Shown piece by piece: positions 8,003 through 16,644 of a stretch of DNA of 64,000 nucleotides (within the stretch, counting starts at the first letter, position 1; each line of letters opens with the position of its first letter). Under the pieces are notes generated by a model that made no database searches, had not been told where the DNA came from, and saw nothing but the letters and a program-made list of their open reading frames with translations. The position numbers were made by a program, and so were the translations under genes. Origin of the DNA: an uncultured Oscillospiraceae bacterium (lineage in GTDB: Bacteria; Bacillota; Clostridia; Oscillospirales; Ruminococcaceae); assembly GCA_910587135.1 (NCBI GenBank), contig CAJULF010000002.1, forward strand, positions 1-64,000, in the 5' to 3' direction.

Positions 8003-9250
8003 ATGAAACCGATAGTTTCAACCCTGAACCGTATATACCCCGAAAGCCAGCTCGAAGCGCAAAGGGAACGCTACCGCAAAGCGGAAAATTCCTTTGCGGA
8101 GTATTTCGGAGCTCTCGGAGAACACCGCTTTTTCTCCGCACCCGGGCGCACGGAGATATGCGGAAATCATACCGACCACAACAACGGAAAGGTGTTCGCG
8201 GCAAGCGTGGATCTTGATGTTATTGCCGTTGCGGAATACACCGAGGATAACTGTATCACCATAAAATCCGAAGGCTTTCCCGAGGACAGGATAGACCTTT
8301 CCGACCTCTCTGTCAGGGAAGATGAAAAGAACAGTGCCGCGGCGCTTATCCGCGGAGTGGCTCAGGGCTTTGTAGACAGCGGATATAAAATAGGCGGTTT
8401 CCGTGCGTATACCACCTCAAATGTCATGAAAGGCTCGGGTCTTTCTTCGTCGGCGGCGTTCGAGGTGCTGGTCGGAACGATCCTGTCCCACCTGTTCAAC
8501 GGCGGGCAGATAAGCTCCGTCAAAGTCGCGCAGATATCTCAATACGCGGAGAATGTTTATTTCGGCAAGCCTTCGGGACTTATGGATCAGATGGCTTCAT
8601 CGGTGGGAGGATTTATCGCAATTGATTTTAAGGATAACGAAACTCCGATAATAGAGCCTATTCCCAATAATTTTGAGGAATACGGTCATGCACTGTGCAT
8701 AGTGGATGCCAAGGGCGACCACGCGGATCTTACGGACGAATACGCCTCCATTCCCACGGAAATGAAAGCGGTGGCGGGATTTTTTGACTGCGAGAGCCTG
8801 CGGCAGCTTTCGCTGGAAGACATCATGCTTAACATGCACGATTTAAGGGAAACATTCGGCGACAGAGCCATTCTGAGAGCTATCCACTTCTTCCATGAAA
8901 ATGACAGGGTAGATAAACTGGTTCACGCTCTCAAGAACAAAAATTTCAACGATTTCCTGTCCTCCGTCAAGGAGAGCGGCGACTCTTCTTTCAAGTACTT
9001 ACAGAACGTATACGCCAACTCGGACGTCAAGCACCAGTGCCTGAGCATAGCGCTGAACGCAGCGGAAAACACCCTGCATCGCAAGGGCGCGTGCAGAGTA
9101 CACGGCGGCGGCTTCGCGGGAACTATACAGGCGTTTGTGCCGCTTGAAAATCTCAAGCAGTTCAAAATGCACATGGAGAAAATATTCGGAACCAACTCCT
9201 GCCATGTGCTGGCAATAAGACCCGTAGGCGGAACAGAGGTAATACTTTGA
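8003..9250 (+). CDS. galK: Galactokinase
   Basis: The 415-aa GHMP-family kinase phosphorylates galactose to galactose-1-phosphate, the entry step of the Leloir pathway. The galactokinase signature is near the N-terminus (APGRTEICGNHTDHNNG, about 46-62), the ATP-binding GHMP motif is GSGLSSSAAFEVL (about 143-155), and the third motif GGGFAGTIQAFVP is near residue 370. Length is close to the family norm of 390-420. AAGGAGAAATA precedes the ATG. No galT or galE is adjacent, so it is a single-gene unit with a hairpin terminator just downstream. Confidence 0.95.
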   Translation: MKPIVSTLNRIYPESQLEAQRERYRKAENSFAEYFGALGEHRFFSAPGRTEICGNHTDHNNGKVFAASVDLDVIAVAEYTEDNCITIKSEGFPEDRIDLSDLSVREDEKNSAAALIRGVAQGFVDSGYKIGGFRAYTTSNVMKGSGLSSSAAFEVLVGTILSHLFNGGQISSVKVAQISQYAENVYFGKPSGLMDQMASSVGGFIAIDFKDNETPIIEPIPNNFEEYGHALCIVDAKGDHADLTDEYASIPTEMKAVAGFFDCESLRQLSLEDIMLNMHDLRETFGDRAILRAIHFFHENDRVDKLVHALKNKNFNDFLSSVKESGDSSFKYLQNVYANSDVKHQCLSIALNAAENTLHRKGACRVHGGGFAGTIQAFVPLENLKQFKMHMEKIFGTNSCHVLAIRPVGGTEVIL

Positions 9251-9287
9251 TTTGGGCGGCTTTGGCGGAACGCGTAAAATAAGGAGA

Positions 9288-9326
9288 AAGCGCGTTCTGC
9301 CGACCGTTTGCCGGCAAAACGCGCTT
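9288..9326. terminator. Bidirectional hairpin between convergent galK and hflX
   Basis: AAGCGCGTT-C-TGCCG pairs with CGGCA-A-AACGCGCTT, a stem of about 14 bp. It lies between the ends of two convergent genes, so it probably serves both. Confidence 0.75.
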
Positions 9327-9349
9327 AATTTCGAAATTGTTGTTAAAAG

Positions 9350-10585
9350 TCAATTGTCCGAAGCGTACTCCGTTGCCTGCGCTGTCAGTGTTCTGTCCAC
9401 CAGAGCGTCAACCAGCACCCCGTTCTCAAGGTACTCCTCGCAGAACACCTTGCCTTTCTCACGTATTTTCGCGGTAAAACCCGCTTTATCGTAGGGCACG
9501 AGCAGCTTCATTCTTCTGGCGGTTTCGGGAAGATTACGCGCCACAGTTTCCAGCAGCCGCTCTGTCCCCTCACCCTTTAAGGCGCTTATTTTGACGGTCT
9601 TATCGTCAACGGGTATGTTTTCCGTCAGCTTATCACACTTGTTGAGTACCGTAACGACGGGTATCTCCCCCGCGCCAAGCTCCGCAAGAGTTTTAAGCGT
9701 TACATCCGCCTTTTCCGCCGCTTCGGGATCGCTCACATCGCAGACGTGCAGGATAATATCCGCGCAGGCGGCTTCTTCAAGCGTTGATTTGAACGCCTCT
9801 ACAAGATTATGCGGCAAGCGGCGAATCAGCCCTACCGTATCCACCAGCAGCAGGCTTCTTCCGTCGGGAAGCTCGATGGCTCTCGACGTGGGGTCGAGTG
9901 TGGCGAACAGCTTGTTTTCCGCAAGCACCCCCGCATTGGTAAGCAGGTTCAGCAGTGTGGATTTACCCGCGTTGGTGTACCCCACTATCGCTCCGACCTG
10001 GACATTGTCCTTTCTGCGGCGGCTTCTGGAATAACCGCGGCGTTCCTCCAGCTCCTTAAGCTCTTGGGAGAGCTTGTCTATCCTGCGGCGGATATGGCGG
10101 CGGTCGGTTTCAAGCTGGGTTTCGCCCGGACCTCTCGTTCCTATTCCGCCGCCAAGTCGGGACAGGCTCGCGCCTATTCCCATAAGCCGCGGCAGGCGAT
10201 ATTTGAGCTGCGCAAGCTCTACCTGGAGCTTGCCCTCGCGGGATACGGCTCTCCCCGCGAAAATATCGAGAATGAGCATTGTGCGGTCTATCACGCGCAC
10301 ATCGGTCTCCTCCTCGATATTGCGTATTTGCGAGGCGGTCAGCTCACAGTCAAAAATGAGCAGCTTTGCGCCGAGATTGGCACAAAGCTCCTTGACCTCC
10401 TCCAGCTTGCCCTCGCCGATAACCGTCGCGCTTTCGTAGGCATCGCGCTTCTGGACGACCCTCGCGGCCTCCTCCGCGCCCGCCGTCCGCGCAAGCTCGG
10501 ACAGTTCGTCCATCGACGCGTCGCAGTCGTATTCGCCGATATCCGCGGATACCAGCACGGCTTTTTCAAAAATTTTTTCGGTCAT
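9350..10585 (-). CDS. hflX: GTPase HflX
   Basis: The 411-aa translational GTPase of the HflX family splits or rescues stalled ribosomes. The N-terminal HflX domain contains the conserved glycine-rich SRLGGGIGTRGPGETQLE segment (about 140-157). The G domain follows, with G1 GYTNAGKST (about 203-211), G3 DTVG and G4 NKCD. A consensus sigma-A promoter lies 50-80 bp upstream, and AAAGGAG precedes the ATG. A 272-codon frame on the opposite strand is a composition shadow. It is transcribed alone, convergent with galK. Confidence 0.95.
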   Translation of the reverse strand: MTEKIFEKAVLVSADIGEYDCDASMDELSELARTAGAEEAARVVQKRDAYESATVIGEGKLEEVKELCANLGAKLLIFDCELTASQIRNIEEETDVRVIDRTMLILDIFAGRAVSREGKLQVELAQLKYRLPRLMGIGASLSRLGGGIGTRGPGETQLETDRRHIRRRIDKLSQELKELEERRGYSRSRRRKDNVQVGAIVGYTNAGKSTLLNLLTNAGVLAENKLFATLDPTSRAIELPDGRSLLLVDTVGLIRRLPHNLVEAFKSTLEEAACADIILHVCDVSDPEAAEKADVTLKTLAELGAGEIPVVTVLNKCDKLTENIPVDDKTVKISALKGEGTERLLETVARNLPETARRMKLLVPYDKAGFTAKIREKGKVFCEEYLENGVLVDALVDRTLTAQATEYASDN

Positions 10586-10634
10586 AAAAATTCTCCTTTC
10601 GTGTTAAAAAGGTTGGAGAATGAGTAACTTATAT

Positions 10635-10663
10635 ATTATAGCAGAACGGCGCGGATTTGTCAA
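10635..10663 (-). promoter_or_regulatory. Consensus sigma-A promoter of hflX
   Basis: On the minus strand TTGACA (10663-10658) and TATAAT (10640-10635) are exactly consensus, with a 17-bp spacer. The hflX ATG is 50 bp downstream. Confidence 0.9.
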
Positions 10664-10761
10664 GGGAAAAACAACGTCTGCTCTTTCAGAAAAACTCCAA
10701 ACCGGACGTATTTTTTCCTTTTCAAATCATATACAGCTATGCACACAATCGGGAGGGCATT

Positions 10762-11214
10762 ATGTTGGCGAAAAATAAAAGCGGCTGGACGCTGCTTGAA
10801 TATCTGGATATTTCCGAAAGCGATATCCCAAAATACCGCAATATAACGGGCGCATACGCTATTCTGATGGTCGGGGAAAAATATGTCGTTGGGTTTAACA
10901 TCTGGAGAAATCAGTGGGAATTTCCGTCAGGCGGCATAGAAGAGGGAGAAACGGCAAGGCAAGCGGCGATAAGAGAGCTGTATGAAGAAACGCACCAAAG
11001 AATTGCGGAGCTTGATTTTAAAGGGTTGGTCAAGGTTGAAGATCCGAACGGGATAATTAAATATCAGGCTGTCTATGCTGGCTGTCAAAGTGAACTGTCC
11101 CCGTTTGTTCATCAAGAAGATGATGAAATGGAAAAAATATATCTGTGGGATATGAAAGAGGATATAGGATATGTGGACGAGTGCGATATAAAAATAGCCG
11201 AAATGGTATTATGA
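10762..11214 (+). CDS. Nudix hydrolase
   Basis: The 150-aa protein carries a Nudix box, GGIEEGETARQAAIRELYEE (about 57-76), with the REXXEE glutamates that bind Mg2+. The usual glycine after the box is histidine (EETH). Such enzymes hydrolyse nucleoside diphosphates linked to another moiety; the substrate is not predictable here. ATG 10762 is chosen because GGGAGGG precedes it by six bases; the frame is open further upstream but has no ribosome site. The two following genes on this strand are small unknown proteins. Confidence 0.85.
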   Translation: MLAKNKSGWTLLEYLDISESDIPKYRNITGAYAILMVGEKYVVGFNIWRNQWEFPSGGIEEGETARQAAIRELYEETHQRIAELDFKGLVKVEDPNGIIKYQAVYAGCQSELSPFVHQEDDEMEKIYLWDMKEDIGYVDECDIKIAEMVL

Positions 11215-11263
11215 AAAAAGCGGGTTATATCTGTTTTCATAGGCAATCATAAGGGAGGACAAA

Positions 11264-11746
11264 ATGCTGAAAGAAAAAATAAACGCATTTTTAGACGAAG
11301 CAAAATCCATAAACTGGTTTGAGCGCTGCGGTATATTGAATGAAAAATATCATATGGTATTTTCACTTTATGACGCAAACGACGGCTTATGGGGAATGAA
11401 AGCCAATGAGGTATGGGAAGCCAATATCTGCCCGCTGGAGGATATCGCCGTTGAAAAAATCGGCGACGATGAAGTTGACGAAATCTTTGAAACGGTTTGC
11501 GACGCTATCGGAGATGTGGTCTGGAACAAATTCGGTGAATTTGTTGCAAGGCAGCACTTAGATGATCAGCTGGCGGTCTTTGACGAGCTTTTCAATTCAG
11601 CCAGGCGGGATATGGCATGGGCGTGTGTGGAATATATACTGGATATGCCCGGCTTTTTCACCATGCTTAAGGATATTTTCAAGGAGGGGTATTTTCCCTG
11701 CTCATGGGACGGAGAATATCCGGCGGGCAGGGCGGTAGTATTATAG
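11264..11746 (+). CDS. Uncharacterised small cytosolic protein
   Basis: The 160-aa protein starts at an ATG with GGGAGGAC upstream. It has no signal peptide or membrane segment and is acidic and helix-rich. The C-terminal signature GYFPCSWDGEYPAGRAVVL recalls small cytosolic proteins often met near toxin-immunity loci, but I cannot assign a family. It is flanked by the Nudix gene and another unknown gene. Its separation from the Nudix gene by 50 bp suggests a shared transcript. Confidence 0.7.
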   Translation: MLKEKINAFLDEAKSINWFERCGILNEKYHMVFSLYDANDGLWGMKANEVWEANICPLEDIAVEKIGDDEVDEIFETVCDAIGDVVWNKFGEFVARQHLDDQLAVFDELFNSARRDMAWACVEYILDMPGFFTMLKDIFKEGYFPCSWDGEYPAGRAVVL

Positions 11747-11806
11747 ATTATATTTGTCAATTAAAACGTTTTTTTAAAGTAACATTTACTATTGGGAAGT
11801 GACTTA

Positions 11807-12241
11807 ATGAGCGCAGGACGCGGAAGTTATCAGAACTTGCAGCCACTGAGAATTCCAAGCGGCTGGACAGTTGTTTTCAATAATTTTGAGGATATAGACC
11901 CCGAAGCGGTCTCCAGGTCGGATGAGGATACATGGCTATTCACATTTAATGAAGATATTCTGTATATCCGCTCCGAAGCTTCCCAAAAGCAAAACAAGCA
12001 GCTTGAGCAACAAACACTGGGAATAGATCTGGGGTGGTATCCCGATGGAGACCCCGACGGAAGCTTTACGCTTTATGCCATACTCAACAATGACTGGGTA
12101 AATCCGCTTCTTGAATTTTCATCAAGAAGTAAGGATGACATAGTGCATACACTGGAAAAGTGGTTGTTTGTTGAATTTATGCCAAGACATTTTATAAACG
12201 AAGAAATTTTCCGTAAAAATCATCGGGTTTCAAAGTCCTGA
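11807..12241 (+). CDS. Uncharacterised small protein upstream of nadB
   Basis: The 144-aa protein is read from ATG 11807 (GGGAAGTGAC upstream). A TTG at 11792 in the same frame lacks a ribosome site. It shows RIPSGWTVVFNNFEDIDPE near the start and LGIDLGWYPDGDPDGSF in the middle, a pattern of soluble single-domain proteins widespread in clostridia with no known function. There is no membrane or signal region. nadB starts 38 bp downstream, so the two may be co-transcribed. Confidence 0.7.
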   Translation: MSAGRGSYQNLQPLRIPSGWTVVFNNFEDIDPEAVSRSDEDTWLFTFNEDILYIRSEASQKQNKQLEQQTLGIDLGWYPDGDPDGSFTLYAILNNDWVNPLLEFSSRSKDDIVHTLEKWLFVEFMPRHFINEEIFRKNHRVSKS

Positions 12242-12278
12242 ATGTTTGCGGATAACAAATAAAATGAAGGTGACGGTT

Positions 12279-13772
12279 ATGAAATTTAAAAAATTTGACG
12301 TGCTTATAGTCGGCACGGGCATTTCGGGGATATACTCCGCGCTTAATCTGGACAGCTCCCTGAAAATACTTATGCTGTCCAAGCGGGAGCTTACACTGTG
12401 TAACTCCGCGCTGGCACAAGGCGGCGTCGCGGCGGTCATGGACAAGGAGCACGACAGCTATGAGCTGCACATAAAGGATACCCTTATCGCGGGGCAATAC
12501 AAGAACAATGTGGACAATGTGCGTATTCTTGTGGAGCAGGGTCCCGCGGAGGTTCTTAAATTACAGGAGAAATACGGTGTGGAATTCGACCTTAAGGACG
12601 ACGGCAGCATCGCGCTTACCCTTGAGGGCGGTCACTCACGCCGCAGGATAGCTCACCACAAGGATTCCACGGGCTTTGAAATAGAAACCAATCTTATAAA
12701 TCAGGTGCAGGAGCTGGAGAACGTCACCGTTATCAACAACTCCGTGCTGTGCAGGCTGGAGCGCGATAACGGGGTTTTCTTCGCCGACATTCTCACGGGT
12801 AACTGCGAGGGCGGCACTCCCGAGCACGAATACTACTGCGCGGATTCCGTGATACTCGCCACGGGCGGCATAGGGCGGGTATACGACTTTACCACCAACT
12901 CCGCAATAGCTACGGGCGACGGTATCCAATTAGCATATAATCTGGGCGCTGAAATAAAAAATCTCAGCTATGTACAGTTTCACCCCACCGCATTTGCCGA
13001 CAAGAAAAACCGTGAGTGCTTTCTGATTTCCGAGGCGGTGCGCGGAGAGGGTGCGTATCTTCTCAACTGCCATAAACAGCGTTTTATGCATAAGTACGAG
13101 CCGGAGCGGCTGGAGCTTGCACCGCGCGACGTGGTTTCCAAGTGCATGATGGAGGAACAAAAAGCGACGGGCAGCGATGAATTCTGGCTGGATATCTCCT
13201 ACAAAGACCCCGAATTTATTAAAAACCGCTTCCCGATGATTTACAACAAGGTGCTTGAAAAGGGCTATGATATGACAAAAGAGCCTATCCCAATCTACCC
13301 GTGCCAACACTATCTGATGGGCGGCATAAACGTTGACGGAAAGGGTGCGACTAATATCCCCGGGCTGTACGCGGCGGGTGAATGTTCCCACACGGGAGTT
13401 CACGGGCAGAACCGCCTTGCGAGCAACTCGCTGCTTGAAGCTCTTGTTTTCTCGCGGCTCATCGCCGAGGATATCAATGCGGCTGCGCACGGCAGCGACA
13501 ACAAGGATATCGAATATCCCATGCCCTCCCCCGAGGGTGCTCCCCTGCCCCACGGTATTCGCACCGAGGTGCGGCACATCATGCAGCGCTCATACTTCGT
13601 GTACCCCAATTATGAGGAAGCCGAGAAGGGTCTTGCCAGAATCACCGAGCTTATGGAACAGCTCAACAACAGCGGCTATGCAGTTACCGCGGATTTTGTG
13701 GAAATAAAGTCGCTGGTTACCGTGGCGTATATTATTCTTAAAGAGGTAATGGAGCGCAGAGACGCCGAGTAA
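12279..13772 (+). CDS. nadB: L-aspartate oxidase
   Basis: The 497-aa flavoprotein oxidises L-aspartate to iminoaspartate, the first step of de novo NAD synthesis. It has the N-terminal FAD-binding Rossmann motif VGTGISGIYSAL, the family motifs SALAQGGVAAV and HTGVHGQNRLASNSLLEAL, and the active-site region GGHSRRRIAHHKD. ATG 12279 is preferred (GAAGGTGA upstream). nadC follows after 19 bp. Quinolinate synthase (nadA), the partner enzyme, is not in the window. The stop is followed immediately by the nadC ribosome site. Confidence 0.95.
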   Translation: MKFKKFDVLIVGTGISGIYSALNLDSSLKILMLSKRELTLCNSALAQGGVAAVMDKEHDSYELHIKDTLIAGQYKNNVDNVRILVEQGPAEVLKLQEKYGVEFDLKDDGSIALTLEGGHSRRRIAHHKDSTGFEIETNLINQVQELENVTVINNSVLCRLERDNGVFFADILTGNCEGGTPEHEYYCADSVILATGGIGRVYDFTTNSAIATGDGIQLAYNLGAEIKNLSYVQFHPTAFADKKNRECFLISEAVRGEGAYLLNCHKQRFMHKYEPERLELAPRDVVSKCMMEEQKATGSDEFWLDISYKDPEFIKNRFPMIYNKVLEKGYDMTKEPIPIYPCQHYLMGGINVDGKGATNIPGLYAAGECSHTGVHGQNRLASNSLLEALVFSRLIAEDINAAAHGSDNKDIEYPMPSPEGAPLPHGIRTEVRHIMQRSYFVYPNYEEAEKGLARITELMEQLNNSGYAVTADFVEIKSLVTVAYIILKEVMERRDAE

Positions 13773-13791
13773 TTATGAAAGGATAACAAAA

Positions 13792-14631
13792 ATGATACTT
13801 CTCCCCTTTTATGTCGATGACATAATCAAAACCGCCCTCAGCGAGGACATCAATTATATAGACAGCACCGCAGACCTGCTTATTCCCGAGGACAGCCTGT
13901 CGGACGCGTACTTTGTCGCCAAGGCAAGCGGAGTTGTGGCGGGTCTTGAAGTGGCGTTACGCGTGTTCACCATTCTTGACCCCGAAATGAAGATAAACTG
14001 TCATTTCAAGGACGGTGATGAGGTAAATAACGGCGATATTATCGCCGAATTCAGCGGTCATACGCGTCTTATGTTAAAGGCGGAGCGCACCGCGCTCAAC
14101 ATTTTGCAGCATATGAGCGGTATCGCGACCTATACCCGCAAATGCGTGGAGCTGGTCAAAGGCACAAACGCTTCGATAGCCGACACACGCAAGACACTGC
14201 CGGGGCTTCGCGCACTGCAAAAATACGCCGTTACGGCAGGAGGCGGCCGCAATCACCGCTATAACCTCACCGATGCGGCAATGCTTAAGGATAACCATAT
14301 CGACGCTTACGGCGGTATCACTCCCGCGGTGAAGGCTCTGCGCAAAAAGGCGGGGCATATGCTGCAAATTGAGGTAGAAACACGGAATCTTGACGAGGTT
14401 CGCGAAGCCCTTGAATGCGGCGTAGATGTTATAATGCTCGACAATATGGACTGCGCCCAAATGACGGAAGCCGTAAAGATTGTTGACCGTCGTGCCAAGC
14501 TGGAAGCAAGCGGAAATATCACCCTTGAAAATATCGCGGAGGTCGCTAAAACGGGAATAGACATAATCAGTCTCGGAGCGCTCACCCACAGCGTTACCGC
14601 GTTTGATATATCAATGAAGTGGAGGAAGTAA
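13792..14631 (+). CDS. nadC: Nicotinate-nucleotide pyrophosphorylase (carboxylating)
   Basis: The 279-aa quinolinate phosphoribosyltransferase converts quinolinate and PRPP to nicotinate mononucleotide. Recognisable motifs are the N-terminal EDINYIDSTADL, the central ADTRKTLPGLRALQKYAV with the PRPP-binding arginine and lysine residues, GGGRNHRYNLTD and MLKDNHI, and the C-terminal SLGALTHSV. Length is typical. GAAAGGATAAC precedes the ATG. It is the second gene of the nadB-nadC unit, and the start of a small gene lies one base after its stop. Confidence 0.96.
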   Translation: MILLPFYVDDIIKTALSEDINYIDSTADLLIPEDSLSDAYFVAKASGVVAGLEVALRVFTILDPEMKINCHFKDGDEVNNGDIIAEFSGHTRLMLKAERTALNILQHMSGIATYTRKCVELVKGTNASIADTRKTLPGLRALQKYAVTAGGGRNHRYNLTDAAMLKDNHIDAYGGITPAVKALRKKAGHMLQIEVETRNLDEVREALECGVDVIMLDNMDCAQMTEAVKIVDRRAKLEASGNITLENIAEVAKTGIDIISLGALTHSVTAFDISMKWRK

Positions 14632-14632
14632 A

Positions 14633-14884
14633 ATGATCGAGTACAGATACGACACACAGCTTCTTATCAACGGAAAAGAACTTGACGAGGACGATATCTA
14701 TGACTGTTTTGTAGCCAATTTCGTTGGCGACAGTCTGCTTGTGGTATGCGACGATGATGTAGCCAAGATACACTACCACACCAACGAGCCGTGGAAGGTT
14801 CTGGAATACTGCCGCACCCTCGGCGAGATATACGATATCGTTATTGAGGATATGGACAGGCAGGCACGGGGACTGAAAGGATAG
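14633..14884 (+). CDS. Small protein resembling the end of the FakA/YloV middle domain
   Basis: The 83-aa protein has the pattern FVGDSLLVVCDDDVAKIHYHTNEPWKVLEY split around the motif HYHTNEPW. In the roughly 550-aa fatty-acid kinase FakA (YloV, DAK2 family), a very similar GDS.VVVGDDD.VKVHVHTNEPGKVLEY segment closes the middle domain. Here it is a stand-alone gene coupled to nadC: ATG one base after the nadC stop, with GGAGG inside nadC. It cannot be a kinase by itself, and may be a small regulatory or binding domain. The domain relationship rests on motif similarity alone. Confidence 0.6.
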   Translation: MIEYRYDTQLLINGKELDEDDIYDCFVANFVGDSLLVVCDDDVAKIHYHTNEPWKVLEYCRTLGEIYDIVIEDMDRQARGLKG

Positions 14885-14890
14885 TTTAAT

Positions 14891-14913
14891 GCGCCGCACA
14901 TTCTGTGCGGCGC
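14891..14913. terminator. Perfect hairpin between convergent nadBC and pur operons
   Basis: GCGCCGCACA and TGTGCGGCGC form a perfect 10-bp stem with a TTC loop, seven bases after the stop of the small gene and 18 bp from the end of the minus-strand purine operon. It probably terminates both. The U tracts are short. Confidence 0.8.
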
Positions 14914-14930
14914 TGAACTTTTCAGAACGA

Positions 14931-15089
14931 TTATTTCCGTTCTTTATCATCGCTCAAAAATATCATAACCAATCCTATAGCACCTATAAAGCCGCCGACA
15001 AGGAAAAACCAACTCCCTATATCAAACACTGCGCCGTTTGCAAGCAATATTCCGAAAAGGAGCAAGCCAACACCGACCTTGAATTTCAT
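14931..15089 (-). CDS. Small membrane protein, last gene of the purine operon
   Basis: A 52-codon frame on the minus strand starts 15 bp after the purH stop, with GAGAGGT five to six bases before its ATG. The product has two hydrophobic helices (about residues 5-18 and 27-46) separated by a short NGAVFDIGS loop and ends in the charged tail SDDKERK. Position, ribosome site and strong hydrophobic pattern argue that it is real. I know no family for it. It ends 18 bp before the bidirectional terminator. Confidence 0.65.
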   Translation of the reverse strand: MKFKVGVGLLLFGILLANGAVFDIGSWFFLVGGFIGAIGLVMIFLSDDKERK

Positions 15090-15103
15090 TTTATACCTCT
15101 CAA

Positions 15104-16282
15104 TCAATGGTGGAACAATCTTATACCCGTGAACGCCATGGCTATGCCATACTTATCGCACACCTCAATGACGTTGTCATCGCGGATAGAGCCTCCCGGC
15201 TGCGCGATAAACTCAACGCCGCTGCGGTGAGCGCGCTCGATATTGTCTCCGAACGGGAAAAACGCGTCCGAACCGAGAGCAACGCCTTTCATGGTATCAA
15301 GCCACTCTCTCTTCTGCTCGCGTGTGAACACCTCAGGCTTCACCTTGAATATCCGCTGCCATTCACCCTCCGCAAGTACGTCCATGTAATCCTCGCCTAT
15401 ATACAGGTCGATTGCGTTGTCACGGTCGGCGCGGCGGATATCATCAACAAACTGCAGGTTCATAACCGCAGGTGACTGGCGGAGATACCAGTTATCCGCC
15501 TTTGTTCCCGCAAGACGCGTGCAGTGAATGCGCGACTGCTGTCCCGCGCCGATACCGATTGCCTGTCCGCCGCAGGCATAAGCCACGGAGTTGGACTGTG
15601 TGTATTTTAATGTAATGAGAGCTATTGCAAGATCGTTGCGCGCCGCCTGCGGTATCTCCTTGTTTTTGGTGGGACGGTTTGCAAAAAGCGCGTCATCAAT
15701 CACCAGTTCGTTTCTTCCCTGCTCAAATGTAATTCCGAAAATCTGCTTACGCTCTATCGGCTCGGGAACATAATCAGGGTCTATCTTGATGATGTTGTAC
15801 GTTCCCTTGCGCTTGGATTTGAGTATCTCCAAAGCCTCCGGCTCGTAATCGGACGCGATAACCCCGTCGGAAACCTCTCGCTGAATAATTTTCGCGGTAG
15901 GCACGTCGCACTTATCGGAAAGCGCGATAAAATCACCGTAGGAGGACATTCTGTCCGCTCCTCTCGCTCTGGCGTAGGCGCAGGCAAGCGGAGAAAGCTC
16001 TCCCAGATCGTCTACCCAGTAAATCTTTGCAAGTGTATCCGTAAGGGGCAGCCCGATAGCCGCTCCCGCAGGCGAAACGTGCTTGAAAGAGGTCGCGGCG
16101 GGATATCCCGTTGCCGCCTTAAGCTCCTTTACAAGCTGCCAACCGTTGAAGGCGTCCATAAAGTTGATGTACCCGGGCTTGCCGTTAAGTACCTCAATGG
16201 GCAGCTCGCCCTTCTCCATAAAAATTCTTGACGGCTTCTGGTTGGGGTTACAGCCGTACTTAAGCTGCAATTCATTAGACAT
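15104..16282 (-). CDS. purH: Stand-alone AICAR transformylase (PurH C-terminal domain only)
   Basis: The 392-aa protein corresponds to the formyltransferase domain of PurH, which converts AICAR to FAICAR using 10-formyl-THF. Family motifs are LKYGCNPNQKPS, the catalytic-region SFKHVSPAGAA, and GGQAIGIGAGQQSRIHCTRLAG; the C-terminus is DNVIEVCDKYGIAMAFTG. The usual N-terminal IMP cyclohydrolase domain (about 200 aa) is absent, and this start (AGGAGGAAAT upstream) leaves no room for it. The missing activity is supplied by the PurO-type gene at 19044-19772, which is separated from this one by six accessory genes or remnants. Both lie in the same minus-strand pur locus. Confidence 0.93.
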   Translation of the reverse strand: MSNELQLKYGCNPNQKPSRIFMEKGELPIEVLNGKPGYINFMDAFNGWQLVKELKAATGYPAATSFKHVSPAGAAIGLPLTDTLAKIYWVDDLGELSPLACAYARARGADRMSSYGDFIALSDKCDVPTAKIIQREVSDGVIASDYEPEALEILKSKRKGTYNIIKIDPDYVPEPIERKQIFGITFEQGRNELVIDDALFANRPTKNKEIPQAARNDLAIALITLKYTQSNSVAYACGGQAIGIGAGQQSRIHCTRLAGTKADNWYLRQSPAVMNLQFVDDIRRADRDNAIDLYIGEDYMDVLAEGEWQRIFKVKPEVFTREQKREWLDTMKGVALGSDAFFPFGDNIERAHRSGVEFIAQPGGSIRDDNVIEVCDKYGIAMAFTGIRLFHH

Positions 16283-16318
16283 TTTGATTTCCTCCTGATA
16301 ATTTATTTTATTGATCTC

Positions 16319-16632
16319 TCATACTTCCCAGAGATCGATCTTATTTCCGTCCAAATCAAAAAATGAGAATGAACGACCTTGATAATCAAGCATTTCGCCT
16401 ACCTTGATATTATTGCCGAGTAATTTTTCACGTATTGCTTCAATATCGTCAAAAATAAAATATGCGGGGTTCTCCCCGTCGGAAAAAGCCAGCTGCGAGG
16501 TTATATGCTCCTCATTCGGCAGCAGCATGATCCTTATGCTGTCTTCGGCGCGAAGCTCATAATACAGCGGATCTCTGAGCGTTACCTCAAAGCTGAGATT
16601 TTCTTTATACCATTTGGCGGATTTATTTCCAT
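16319..16632 (-). pseudogene. Glyoxalase/bleomycin-resistance family gene, broken at its start
   Basis: From about 16624 down to 16319 one frame encodes a glyoxalase-type half-domain: KSAKWYKENLSFEVTLRD, then FIFDDIEAIREKL, and the C-terminal FFDLDGNKIDLWEV with the usual metal-ligand position. The only ATG with a good ribosome site (GGAGGTAATT, ATG 16632-16630) is in a different frame and hits a stop after 16 codons. The first beta strand of the fold is also missing. An internal ATG at 16528 would give 69 aa, too short for the fold. A small deletion or frameshift near the 5' end best explains this. Confidence 0.7.
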
Positions 16633-16644
16633 AATTACCTCCGT

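Noticed and set aside
12246..12278. Longer N-terminus for nadB
   Set aside because: The extension lacks a ribosome site and family proteins begin at the FAD-binding strand. ATG 12279 has GAAGGTGA upstream.
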